DNA of 60,601 bases from Halosimplex carlsbadense 2-9-1. Its GTDB lineage: Archaea; Halobacteriota; Halobacteria; Halobacteriales; Haloarculaceae. Made by a program: the position numbers and the translations under genes. Below, piece after piece: positions 45,987 through 54,091 of the stretch; positions within the stretch are counted from its first letter, which is position 1; every line of letters starts with the position of its first letter. The notes under the pieces are model-generated. The model had not been told where the DNA came from. It saw only the letters and a list, made by a program, of their open reading frames with translations, and did not search any database. The stretch is taken from assembly GCF_000337455.1 (NCBI RefSeq), contig NZ_AOIU01000004.1:101458-162058 (forward strand). Reading direction: 5' to 3'.

Positions 45987-47299
45987 ACTGTCGCGTCCTC
46001 CGCGGCGAGTTCCTCGGTCACTCGACGGATCGACGCTTTCTCGTCCCGCGTTCGGTCGTGGCGGTCGAGGACCGCCGAGAGCGACTCGGCGATCTCCCCG
46101 TGACTCGACGAGAGGTCTTCGCGCTCGCCCGGGTCCTCCTGCAGGTCGTAGAGTCGTTCGGTGGCCGCTTCACGGTCACGGACGAGCTTCCACGACCGCG
46201 TCCGGACGGCCCGGTGTCGGTCGTTCTCCGTCTTCGACAGCACGGCCCGGTCGGTGTACGCCGTCGGGTCGAACCCCGTCGGCTCGGCCAGGTCGGTCAG
46301 CATGTCCGGCAGCGACCGCAGCGAGACCTGCTCGTCGACCTGCCCGCGGACGCCGGCGTTGTGGACGAACATTGGCACCCGGAGGTTCTCGTCGTACAGC
46401 GCCTGCGGGTGTCCGAAGTTGCCGTGGTCGCCGACCGCCTCGCCGTGGTCCGCACAGAAGACGGTGACCGGATCGTGCGGGGCGACGGCGTCGGCGAGTT
46501 CGTCGACGAACGCGTCGACCGAGCGAACGGCGTCCCGGTAGGCGGCGCCGATCATGTCCCGGGCGTGGCCGGGGATCTCCTCGTCCGAGCTCTCCCCGTG
46601 CCAGTAACGCAGGATCGAGTAGTACATCTGCCAGGCCGACGCCTCCTCGCGGAACCGCCGCGGCGTGATGTACGGCTGGTGGGAGTCGAGGATGAACACC
46701 CAGAGGAAAAACGGCTCCGACAGCGCCGACAGCTGCTCGGTGACCAGCTCGAAACTGCCCGGCCACTGCGAGAACCACTCTTTCTTGTCGCTCCACCCGA
46801 GGGGGTCGCCCGGTAACGCGTCCAGGCCCGTATCGGCCAGTTTGAACAGCGTCGAATCGGAGAGCTGCGTCGAGGAGATGTCGTCGCTGTCGGCGCTGAT
46901 CTCGAAAAACCGGTCGAAGCCCGCGTCGAAGTTGCTCTCGCGGGTGGTCCAGGGGTTGGCAGTGATCCCTGCGGTCTCGTACCCCATCGCCTGCAGCCGC
47001 TCGCTGAGGTGTCCGAACCGCGCCATGTGTCGGCCGATGCGCTGCTGGCGACCGCGCCAGTCGGCCATCGACCACTCCGGGTCGTCGGCCATGAACTCGC
47101 CCGTGAACAACACCGGGATCGACGACGGCGTGCGCGGTCCGGTCGCGACCGCCTGCGTGAACGAGACGCCGTCGTCGGCGATCCGGTCGATCGCGGGAGT
47201 GAGGCTCGAACCGGAGTCGACGAACCCGCAGTGGTCGGCACGGAGGCTGTCGACCGTGACGAACACGAGGTTTCGTGCGTCCGTGTCCGTCGCCGTCAT
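45983..47299 (-). CDS. AlkP-superfamily 'sulfatase-like' protein, no LGY tail
   Basis: This 438-aa protein has the opening metal motif FVTVDSLRADHCG, a Thr/Ser segment GPRTPSSIPVLFTGEF in place of the sulfatase Cys-x-Pro-x-Arg signature, FFLWVFILDSHQPYI and VFCADHGEAVGDHGNFGHP (second metal site). Transfer of phospho groups is as likely as sulfate hydrolysis. Unlike its relatives it lacks the terminal Leu-Gly-Tyr motif and ends ELAAEDATV. Its ATG overlaps the stop of the small RHH-like gene (47296-47299). No signal peptide. Confidence 0.86.
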   Translation of the reverse strand: MTATDTDARNLVFVTVDSLRADHCGFVDSGSSLTPAIDRIADDGVSFTQAVATGPRTPSSIPVLFTGEFMADDPEWSMADWRGRQQRIGRHMARFGHLSERLQAMGYETAGITANPWTTRESNFDAGFDRFFEISADSDDISSTQLSDSTLFKLADTGLDALPGDPLGWSDKKEWFSQWPGSFELVTEQLSALSEPFFLWVFILDSHQPYITPRRFREEASAWQMYYSILRYWHGESSDEEIPGHARDMIGAAYRDAVRSVDAFVDELADAVAPHDPVTVFCADHGEAVGDHGNFGHPQALYDENLRVPMFVHNAGVRGQVDEQVSLRSLPDMLTDLAEPTGFDPTAYTDRAVLSKTENDRHRAVRTRSWKLVRDREAATERLYDLQEDPGEREDLSSSHGEIAESLSAVLDRHDRTRDEKASIRRVTEELAAEDATV

Positions 47300-47508
47300 T
47301 CGTTCAGATACCCCAGCGACTGGAGGCGGTCCTCGACGCCCTCGTCGTCGACCGCGGGCTCGCGCCTGTCGGCGCCGTCCGCGTCGAGACTCGCGAGCAC
47401 CTCGTGCAGGACGTACTCGGCGTAGTCGTCGGCGGTCTCGAACTCCGTGTGTTCGGCCCGGGTTTCGATGCGTTCGATCAGGTCGTCCGAAATCGAGATG
47501 TCTGCCAT
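47296..47508 (-). CDS. Small RHH-like protein with sulfatase-type LGY tail
   Basis: This 70-aa protein reads MADISISDDLIERIETRAEH, then TADDYAEYVLHEVLASL (a ribbon-helix-helix-like or CopG-like dimer unit at residues 3-42), an acidic linker, and VEDRLQSLGYLNE at the end. That last segment is the same tail that closes several sulfatase-like proteins in this window. The gene lies between two AlkP-type genes; its stop overlaps the next ATG and its start is 2 nt from the upstream stop. It may be a regulator or an adaptor supplying the tail in trans. Confidence 0.75.
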   Translation of the reverse strand: MADISISDDLIERIETRAEHTEFETADDYAEYVLHEVLASLDADGADRREPAVDDEGVEDRLQSLGYLNE

Positions 47509-47510
47509 CG

Positions 47511-48788
47511 TTACTTGTACCCCAGCGCGGACAGCCGGTCTTCGATCGCGTCGTCGACCGCCTCGTTCTCGCTCGCCCCGGCCGTCGCGCCGGCGTCCGT
47601 TCGGTCCGCGACGTGGGCGCGCAACTGTGCGGCCGTGTCTCCCTCCTCGTGTTCGCCCGAGAGCGAGAGGTCGGCGGCCGTCGTGTCGTACTCCCCGAAC
47701 CTGGTGGCCGACTCGCTCCGCGCGCTGAACCGCCGGAGGTGCGCGTCGGCGTCCTCCCCGCGGGCCTGCGAGAAGACCACCCGGTCGGCGTGCTCCTCGG
47801 GGGCGTCGGCGACCGCACGCAAGTCCTCTCCGGGTAGTCCCTCCGCCGATGCGCCGGCCGTTTCGAGCGCGGTCCGTGCGACGTCGAGCGTGCTGACCGG
47901 CGTTTCGACGGTGACCGACGGCACGTCGGGCCCGGTCATCACGAGCGGGACGTGGACCAGTTCGTCGTGCAGGTATCGCGGATGCTCGAAGTAGCCGTGT
48001 TCGCCGAAGGCGTCGCCGTGGTCGGCGGTGAGGAGGACCAGCGACTCCGAGAGGAGCCCCCGGTCACCCAGTTCGTCGAACAGCGACCGGAGCCGGTCGT
48101 CGGTGTACTTGATCTCCGCGTCGTAGAGATCGCGCAACCGCTCGCGCTCCGCGTCGGTGATGCTCTCGGGGTCGTCTATCGCCCGCTGGTAGAGGTCCTG
48201 GGCGGCCGAATCCGGGACGACCTCGCCGTGGAACTCGCGCTGGTACGCCGCGGGCGCTTCGTAGGGCCCGTGGGGGTCCATGTAGTGGTTCCAGAGGAAA
48301 AAGGGGTCGTCGTCCAGCGAGTCGAGCCAGTCCAGCGACCGCTCGTTGATCTCCGAGGCGCGCGCGTAGTGGCGGTTCCGAACCTTGTCGAGCGCCCGCT
48401 GTGCGAGCGCCAGCAGCTTGTTCTTCCCGAGGTGAAGGTCGTCGTCGAAGTGGTCGAACCCCTGGTCGAAGCCGTAGGCGCGCGACACGAACGGGTTGGA
48501 GTGGAAGCCGGCGCTCGTGAATCCGTTCGACCCGAGCGTCGCAGCGACCGTGTCCGCGTCGCGCTGGTATCCCGCGTCGACGGCGTCGTCCGGATACCGC
48601 CCGGTCAGGATCGACGGCACCGCCTCGCGAGTGTGCGAACTCGCGCTGAACGCGCGGTCGAACCGCGCACCGTCCGCCGCGACGGACGCGAGGAACGGCG
48701 ATGTCTCCCGCCCGTAGCCGTAGCACGAGAGGTGGTCGGCCCGAAGGGCGTCGAATGTAATGAGGACGATATTCCGCGGCATGGCCAT
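47511..48788 (-). CDS. AlkP-superfamily 'sulfatase-like' protein
   Basis: The start at ATG 48788 (MAMPRNIVLITFDALRADHL, 425 aa) fits a TATA box 28 nt upstream; a downstream ATG at 48782 and a longer frame to 48842 are alternatives. It has the metal motif TFDALRADHLSCYG, SSHTREAVPSILTGRYP where sulfatases have Cys-x-Pro-x-Arg (here no Cys), NHYMDPHGPYEAP and LTADHGDAFGEHGYFEHPRY. It ends IEDRLSALGYK. It is the first gene of the four-gene operon running to 44805. Confidence 0.87.
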   Translation of the reverse strand: MAMPRNIVLITFDALRADHLSCYGYGRETSPFLASVAADGARFDRAFSASSHTREAVPSILTGRYPDDAVDAGYQRDADTVAATLGSNGFTSAGFHSNPFVSRAYGFDQGFDHFDDDLHLGKNKLLALAQRALDKVRNRHYARASEINERSLDWLDSLDDDPFFLWNHYMDPHGPYEAPAAYQREFHGEVVPDSAAQDLYQRAIDDPESITDAERERLRDLYDAEIKYTDDRLRSLFDELGDRGLLSESLVLLTADHGDAFGEHGYFEHPRYLHDELVHVPLVMTGPDVPSVTVETPVSTLDVARTALETAGASAEGLPGEDLRAVADAPEEHADRVVFSQARGEDADAHLRRFSARSESATRFGEYDTTAADLSLSGEHEEGDTAAQLRAHVADRTDAGATAGASENEAVDDAIEDRLSALGYK

Positions 48789-48810
48789 CGAATTGCTATC
48801 CCTGTCGTTC

Positions 48811-48820
48811 GGGTATAATG
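48811..48820 (-). promoter_or_regulatory. TATA box of the sulfatase/GT4 operon
   Basis: On the minus strand CATTATACCC is centred 28 nt before the ATG at 48788, which supports a leaderless start there. It lies in the 119-nt gap shared with the divergent GT4 gene at 48908. Confidence 0.6.
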
Positions 48821-48907
48821 TTTCTCCTTCACACAAATTCACACTGCCACGAAACAGGGAAACACAATTACCGTGGGCCGCGAAGCGACGGTCGACGGAG
48901 TCAACCA

Positions 48908-50059
48908 GTGCATATCGCGTTCGTCTCCAACGTCGTCTACCCGTTCGTCAAGGGCGGTGCGGAGAAGCGGATCTACGAGATCGGACGCCGTCTCGCCCGG
49001 GACGGACACGCGGTGACGGTCTATGGGCGCCACTACTGGGACGGCCCCCAAGTCACCGAGCACGAGGGAATGACGCTCAGGGCTGTCGCGCCCGGCGCCG
49101 ACCTCTACGCCGGCGAACGACGGTCGATCACCGAGGCCCTCGATTTCGCCGTTCGGGCCGCTCCCTCGCTTCGCTCGGCGCTGTCCGACCGCGACCACGA
49201 TCTGGTCGTCGCGTCCGTGTTCCCGTACTTTCCGGTGCTCTCGGCGAAGGTGTCGGCGCTCGGCACGGACGTCCCGCTCGTCACGACCTGGCACGAGGTC
49301 TGGCGCTCGCACTGGGAGGAGTACCTCGGTCGGCTCGCCCCCTGTGGCAAGCTCGTCGAGCGGGTCACCGCGCGGACACCGCAGCTCCCGGTCGCCGTCT
49401 CGGGCGTCACCGCCGACCGCCTCGCGACGCTCGGCCCCGACCGCGACCGGATCCGCGTCGTCCCGAACGGGCTCGACACCCAGCAGGTCCGGACGGCGCC
49501 GCTCCCGGACGACCCCGCCGAGGGCTACGACCTCCTGTATGCCGGCCGGCTGATCGAACACAAGAACGTCGACCTGCTGCTCGACGCGTTCGACAGGGTC
49601 GCCGACCGCCACGACGCGACCCTCGGGGTCATCGGCGACGGGCCGGAAGCCGACGCACTTCGTCGGCAGGCGAGCGGCCTCGACGCCGCCGCCGATATCG
49701 AGTTTCTCGGCTTCCTCGACGACTACGAGGACGTACTCGGCCACATGCGAGCCGCGGACGGCTTCGTCTCCCCGTCGACCCGGGAGGGGTTCGGGATCAC
49801 CTTCGCCGAGGCGATGGCCGCCGGATGCACCGTCGTCGGTGTCGAACACCCACACTCGGCGGCCTCGGAGGTCGTCGGCGATGCCGGCTTTCTCGCGGAC
49901 CCGTCGGTCGCGGCCGTCGCGGACGCGCTCGACCGCACGCTCGACGGTGACAGGCCGGCCGTCGACCCGACCGAGCGCGTCGAGCGCTACGACTGGTCGT
50001 CGGTCGCGCGACGAGCCGAACGGACCTACGAGCGCGCCCTGAACGGGGCGTGGTCGTAG
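48908..50059 (+). CDS. Family 4 glycosyltransferase
   Basis: This 383-aa protein starts at GTG 48908 (HIAFVSNVVYPFVKGGAEKR); the frame continues further upstream but with unlikely composition. It has a GT-B fold with YAGRLIEHKNVDLLLDAFDR, IEFLGFLDDYEDVLGHMRAA and the E-x7-E motif in STREGFGITFAEAMAAGCTV. It is divergent from the sulfatase operon and is the last recognised gene of the glycan locus before the lasso region. Sugar specificity unknown. Confidence 0.88.
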   Translation: MHIAFVSNVVYPFVKGGAEKRIYEIGRRLARDGHAVTVYGRHYWDGPQVTEHEGMTLRAVAPGADLYAGERRSITEALDFAVRAAPSLRSALSDRDHDLVVASVFPYFPVLSAKVSALGTDVPLVTTWHEVWRSHWEEYLGRLAPCGKLVERVTARTPQLPVAVSGVTADRLATLGPDRDRIRVVPNGLDTQQVRTAPLPDDPAEGYDLLYAGRLIEHKNVDLLLDAFDRVADRHDATLGVIGDGPEADALRRQASGLDAAADIEFLGFLDDYEDVLGHMRAADGFVSPSTREGFGITFAEAMAAGCTVVGVEHPHSAASEVVGDAGFLADPSVAAVADALDRTLDGDRPAVDPTERVERYDWSSVARRAERTYERALNGAWS

Positions 50060-50317
50060 TATGCCCGCGCGGCACTCGCCCGAGCGCAACGGTTTTAGCA
50101 CCTCCCTGGGCGGTCCCGTGAATCCGTTCACTCCTGCCGCCGAGACCGATTTAATCAGTGATTTTATAGTATTAGCAGACTTCGCAACGCTCAACGCACC
50201 GGTGTCGTCACCGGAACCTCGATGGCGGCTGGGCCCGGTCTACCGCCGGTCGATGTCGACCCGAGCGCGGGACCCGGTCGCCCCGGTCGCCGACCATAGA
50301 TACGAGAGACATAACGA

Positions 50318-51217
50318 ATGAGTCCTGAAGCGAGCTACGAGTCGCGGGGGACGGATCCCGATTCGGACGCGAGGGCCGATCCCGATTCGGACGCGAAACG
50401 GGAGGTACCGCGCGCACGTCGCGAGCGCGACCGTGCGAGAGCCGGTGGGGCGAGTATACTGGCGGTCGGGTATCGGGGCGGAGCGGTCCTGTTGCTTCTG
50501 GCGGCGGTCGTTTCGGGAGGCGCCGCGTTGTTCTATCCCTCCGTTTCGGAGCCCCTCACGGCGCTCGCGGGTGTCGGTGCGTTCGGAGCGGTCGTCTGTA
50601 TGGTGCTTTCGAGCGGCTTTCGCCACCCCGTCGAAGTGGGCCAGAGCCTGTACGGCGCGACCGTCGAGAACAGAGCCGCAGTCGTGGACCACTTCGCCGT
50701 GACCGGCCATCGGACGTACGTTCCGACGGGCGAGCGTCCGGTCGACGCCCGGCTCTACGTCGGCGGGACGATGGACCAGCCCGTCCCGCCAGCCGAGAAA
50801 CTGGACTCGCTGGTCGTCGGCTCCGACGACCGCCGGGCGCTGTCGCTCGTTCCGACGGGTCGGGGGCTGGCTCGCGACTTCGAACCGGCGGTCACGGACC
50901 TCCCCGACGAGGACAGGGCGGTCGTACAGGCGCTGCTCGAAGGCGTCACGGATTACTACGAGCTCGCGGAATCGACGGGCCTCGAACGGATCGCGGACCT
51001 GGACGTCGCGGATCGGAGGCGAGTCACGGTCCGGGTCAGGGGGGAGACGGTCGGGGACGCCGGCGAACTCGACAACCCCGTCCAGTCGTTCATCGGAGTC
51101 GGTTTGGCCGTCGCGATGGGGACCCCGATCGAATCCGAATCGACCGTCAGGCAGGGGGCGACCTACCTGTCGTTCGAGTGGAACACGAACGACGACGCAC
51201 CGAGATCGACCGAATGA
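50318..51217 (+). CDS. Haloarchaeal two-span membrane protein with soluble C-terminus, unknown function
   Basis: This 299-aa protein starts with a charged segment rich in Asp/Ser repeats (DPDSDARADPDSDAK), has two hydrophobic helices (about residues 45-70 and 78-98), and then a soluble domain of about 190 residues (GQSLYGATVENRAAVVDHFA onward). I do not recognise the family. It lies 130 nt upstream of the lasso cyclase in the same direction, so it may belong to the lasso locus, but no lasso protein I know has this form. A TATA-like ATTTTATAGTATT lies at 50161-50173. Confidence 0.72.
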   Translation: MSPEASYESRGTDPDSDARADPDSDAKREVPRARRERDRARAGGASILAVGYRGGAVLLLLAAVVSGGAALFYPSVSEPLTALAGVGAFGAVVCMVLSSGFRHPVEVGQSLYGATVENRAAVVDHFAVTGHRTYVPTGERPVDARLYVGGTMDQPVPPAEKLDSLVVGSDDRRALSLVPTGRGLARDFEPAVTDLPDEDRAVVQALLEGVTDYYELAESTGLERIADLDVADRRRVTVRVRGETVGDAGELDNPVQSFIGVGLAVAMGTPIESESTVRQGATYLSFEWNTNDDAPRSTE

Positions 51218-51347
51218 ACCACCCGCTCAGACATCGCGCTCGGTTCGGTTCGCCAGCCTCGAACCGTACCGCGAGCGGCCGGGAGCGGCCGTCCGGTCAC
51301 AGCGGTCGGTGCCAGTCGAGCGTGGCGGATCGAACGGGTGGGGACGA

Positions 51348-53267
51348 ATGAGCGGCATCGTCGCGCTCTTCGACCGCGGTCGCGGGGGCGTCGATTCCGA
51401 CCTGGAGGCGATGCACGAGCGCATCGCCCATCGAGGGCCCGACGGTGACGAGACCTGGTGTGACGGCACCGTCGGACTGGGCCACCAGCAGCTCCGCTCG
51501 ACGCCGGAGGCCGAACACGACGACCAGCCGTATCGCGACGGCGCAGCCGTCGTCGCCGGCGATATCCGTCTCGACAACAGAGCGACCCTGCTGAACGCGC
51601 TCGACGTCGCGAACGGCGGGAAACCGGTTCCCGATAGCCGGCTGGTGCTCGCGGCGTATCGGCGGTGGGGTGAGGCGTGTCCGGAGCACCTCGTCGGGTC
51701 GTTCGCGTTCGCGCTGTGGGACTCGGCGGCCGGGCGTCTGTTCTGCGCCCGGGACTGCTTCGGTGTCAAGCCCCTGTACTACCACTCGGGCCCCGACACC
51801 TTCGCGGTCGGGTCGGAGCCGAAGGCACTCGTCGCGCTCCCCGACGTCGACCGAACCCCTGACGAGCGGAAGATCGGCGACCTCCTCACCGGGACGTTCG
51901 AGGACAAGGAGCGGACGTACTACCGCGATATCGACCGGCTTCCGCCGGCCCACGCGATCAGTGTTCGCAGCGACGGCATCCGGACGTGGCAGTACTGGGA
52001 CCTCGACCCGACCGACAGTATCAGTCTCGGGTCGGACGCCGCCTACGAACGGCGATTCCGGGAACTGTTCGAGCAGGCCGTTCGCTCTCGACTCCGGACG
52101 GACGGGGCCGTTGGAACCGCGCTGAGTGGAGGGCTCGATTCGTCGTCGATCACGGTCGTGGCCCGTGACCTGCTGTCGTCGACGGAGCCGCTGTTCGCCT
52201 TCTCGAACGTGTACGACGACGCCCCGGCGAGCGACGAACGGGAATTCATCGAGCTGGTGACCGAGCGTGAGGGGATCGACTCGCAGTACGTGTTCATGGA
52301 CGGTATCGGAATGTTCGACGACCGGGAGTCGATGGGCTGGCACTACGACCAGCCGCCCCACGACACGATGCACCACGCGATCTGGGAGCGGATGAAGCGT
52401 GTGGACGAGACGGGTGGGAACGTCGTTCTGGAGGGGGCGCTCGGCGACAGCGCCACCGGGTACGGGCTGGGACTGATACCGGAACTGCTGCGGACGGGGC
52501 GGTGGCGACGGCTCGCCGCGGAGATCCAGGCCATCTCGGAGCTGGGCGGTGCGCGGAGACATCGGGTCTTCCTGCGCCACGCCGTGGCGCCGCTCGTCCC
52601 GCCGGCGGTCCGCCGAACGTACCGACGGGTCCGCGACAGACCCGTGCTGGCCGGGCGGAAGAATCCGACGCTTCGCCCGGAGTTCGTCGACCGGGTCGGC
52701 CTCGACGAGAAGTTACGAGAGCGCTATGCGACCGGTTCGGTGCTCAAGGAGACGGCTCGGCGCCGCCAGTGCCGGTCGCTCACGTTCGGAACGATCACCG
52801 CGAGCCTCGAAACGACCGACCTGGTCGCCGCCGCCTTCGGCGTCGAGCCTCGCTACCCGTTCACCGACAGGCGACTCGTCGAGTTCTCCCTGGCGATGCC
52901 ACCGACGCAGCAACTCTCCGAGGGGTGGACCAGGTCGATCATTCGCCGGTCGCTCGCCGACCTGCTCCCCGAGGAGATCAGGACTCGCGTCTGGAAGACC
53001 GATATGAGCCAGGGGTTCTGGAACTCGCTCGCGCGGGAAGACGACCGACTCCGGCGCCTCGTCGGCGACCCCGGCCCGATCGAGCGGTTCGTCGACCCGG
53101 ACGCGCTGCGAGCGGCCCGCGAACGGTTCACCGAAACCCAAAACACCCGCGATGCGCGAGCACTGTGGCGCGCGCTCTCGCTCTCGACATGGATGCAGAC
53201 GTGGGTCCACACGAACGACGAACTGCGCGAACCGCCTCGTGCGCTCGGTGACGATTCGCGACCGTGA
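51348..53267 (+). CDS. Lasso-peptide macrolactam synthetase (asparagine synthetase-like, C protein)
   Basis: This 639-aa protein starts MSGIVALFDRG. It has an N-terminal class II glutaminase-like domain whose catalytic Cys2 is Ser, and a C-terminal asparagine-synthetase ATP-pyrophosphatase domain with SGGLDSSS (PP-loop, residues about 260-267) and the later GALGDSATGYG. In lasso clusters this enzyme adenylates an Asp/Glu side chain of the cleaved precursor and closes the macrolactam ring with the new N-terminus. The two precursor genes follow in the same direction; B1, B2, K and D are nearby. ATG 51348 was preferred to an in-frame start 39 nt upstream. Confidence 0.9.
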   Translation: MSGIVALFDRGRGGVDSDLEAMHERIAHRGPDGDETWCDGTVGLGHQQLRSTPEAEHDDQPYRDGAAVVAGDIRLDNRATLLNALDVANGGKPVPDSRLVLAAYRRWGEACPEHLVGSFAFALWDSAAGRLFCARDCFGVKPLYYHSGPDTFAVGSEPKALVALPDVDRTPDERKIGDLLTGTFEDKERTYYRDIDRLPPAHAISVRSDGIRTWQYWDLDPTDSISLGSDAAYERRFRELFEQAVRSRLRTDGAVGTALSGGLDSSSITVVARDLLSSTEPLFAFSNVYDDAPASDEREFIELVTEREGIDSQYVFMDGIGMFDDRESMGWHYDQPPHDTMHHAIWERMKRVDETGGNVVLEGALGDSATGYGLGLIPELLRTGRWRRLAAEIQAISELGGARRHRVFLRHAVAPLVPPAVRRTYRRVRDRPVLAGRKNPTLRPEFVDRVGLDEKLRERYATGSVLKETARRRQCRSLTFGTITASLETTDLVAAAFGVEPRYPFTDRRLVEFSLAMPPTQQLSEGWTRSIIRRSLADLLPEEIRTRVWKTDMSQGFWNSLAREDDRLRRLVGDPGPIERFVDPDALRAARERFTETQNTRDARALWRALSLSTWMQTWVHTNDELREPPRALGDDSRP

Positions 53268-53355
53268 CTCGGCCGCGACGGTTCGATCCTGTGGATCCGC
53301 CGAATTTCTCGTCTATCGCCGGTGTGAAGCGAATTCACTCCTGTATCGGAGTAAC

Positions 53356-53366
53356 CTTTATAATAG
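53356..53366 (+). promoter_or_regulatory. TATA box of lasso precursor gene 1
   Basis: CTTTATAATAG is centred 31 nt before the ATG at 53392, so the message has no leader or only a few bases. The same spacing recurs at the second precursor. This gives the precursor its own strong promoter, separate from the cyclase gene 89 nt upstream. Confidence 0.65.
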
Positions 53367-53391
53367 AAAGACGACAATCGTGTGATGAGTC

Positions 53392-53553
53392 ATGGAAAGA
53401 GATACGAGTGACTACGGTGTGCCTGAACTGACCGAATACGGGTCGGTTGAGGCGATTACGGAACAGCAATTCAACAAAGACGGCATGTCGACCGACCAGT
53501 ACACTGACGACACTAACGGCGAGATCGTGGGATCGCTTAGCGAGTATCCCTGA
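53392..53553 (+). CDS. Lasso-peptide precursor 1 (A1)
   Basis: This is a 53-aa peptide starting MERDTSDYGVPELTEYGSVE. The leader has Y8, P11, L13, G17 and T23, exactly the lasso leader pattern YxxPxLxxxGxxxxxT read by the B1 protein. By the usual rule (Thr at -2) the core would start at Q25, but that gives no Asp/Glu at positions 7-9. Starting at G31 gives Gly1 and Asp9 (GMSTDQYTD), a nine-residue ring, followed by a tail DTNGEIVGSLSEYP. The next gene is a paralogue. The core boundary is my inference. Confidence 0.85.
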   Translation: MERDTSDYGVPELTEYGSVEAITEQQFNKDGMSTDQYTDDTNGEIVGSLSEYP

Positions 53554-53851
53554 AAGCGGTCCGCCGTCGAGTCGAGGTCAGTACTGGTCGTCGCGACCGC
53601 CCACTTTCTCGACACCGACGGCTCAGACGGACACCGTTCGGATACGAGTATCCCACCTTAGATGTTCGTCCGGTCGTCGCCGTCTCAGTTCCACCATCGA
53701 ACGACGTGTGTGCCGGATATCGTTTGTTCACATACGCGTGTTAGGTCGTCGTTCACTACCAGTCGACAGTCAGTCACATACCCGTTCCGCCGAATCACGA
53801 TCCCGATCCTACGCTGGTTTTATGTTGTTTGCCAAGGTTGTTCCAGTTAGG
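53554..53851. other. Intergenic region between the two lasso precursor genes
   Basis: This 298-nt interval has no frame of good coding quality and no third copy of the leader motif. It holds the promoter of the second precursor near 53816-53826. The sequence is less GC-rich than the flanking genes (for example around 53700-53760). Confidence 0.5.
53816..53826 (+). promoter_or_regulatory. TATA box of lasso precursor gene 2
   Basis: GGTTTTATGTT is centred 31 nt before the ATG at 53852, the same distance as for the first precursor. This argues against the in-frame ATG at 53822, which would lie inside the TATA box. Confidence 0.55.
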
Positions 53852-54010
53852 ATGACGCGTCAGCAATCCAACAACGAGTACACGTCGCCCCAGATGACCG
53901 AATACGGCTCAGTCGAATCGATCACCGAGCAGTCGAACAAGGAAGGCGGGGGCACCGACCAGTACAGCGACAACACGCCGCTCGTCGGTTCGATCTCGCC
54001 CGCGTCGTAA
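53852..54010 (+). CDS. Lasso-peptide precursor 2 (A2)
   Basis: This 52-aa peptide begins MTRQQSNNEYTSPQMTEYGS. Leader positions Y10, P13, M15 (in place of L), G19 and T25 match the lasso pattern, and TEYGSVE(A/S)ITEQ is shared with precursor 1. A core from G32 (GGGTDQYSD) again gives Gly1 and Asp9, and both cores share DQY(T/S)D. The tail NTPLVGSISPAS ends in Ser, a candidate for phosphorylation by the kinase gene next door. ATG 53852 was chosen because the TATA box is 31 nt upstream. Confidence 0.85.
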   Translation: MTRQQSNNEYTSPQMTEYGSVESITEQSNKEGGGTDQYSDNTPLVGSISPAS

Positions 54011-54091
54011 CGTACCATCGCTTATAATCGGTCGGTCAAGCAGTTTCGGTGTCAGGTAACAGCCGTTCCCGTCGCCGGACACCGGTCGACT

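Noticed and set aside
53554..53851. A third lasso precursor between A1 and A2
   Set aside because: No frame on either strand contains the leader pattern Y-x-x-P; only the promoter of A2 is found.
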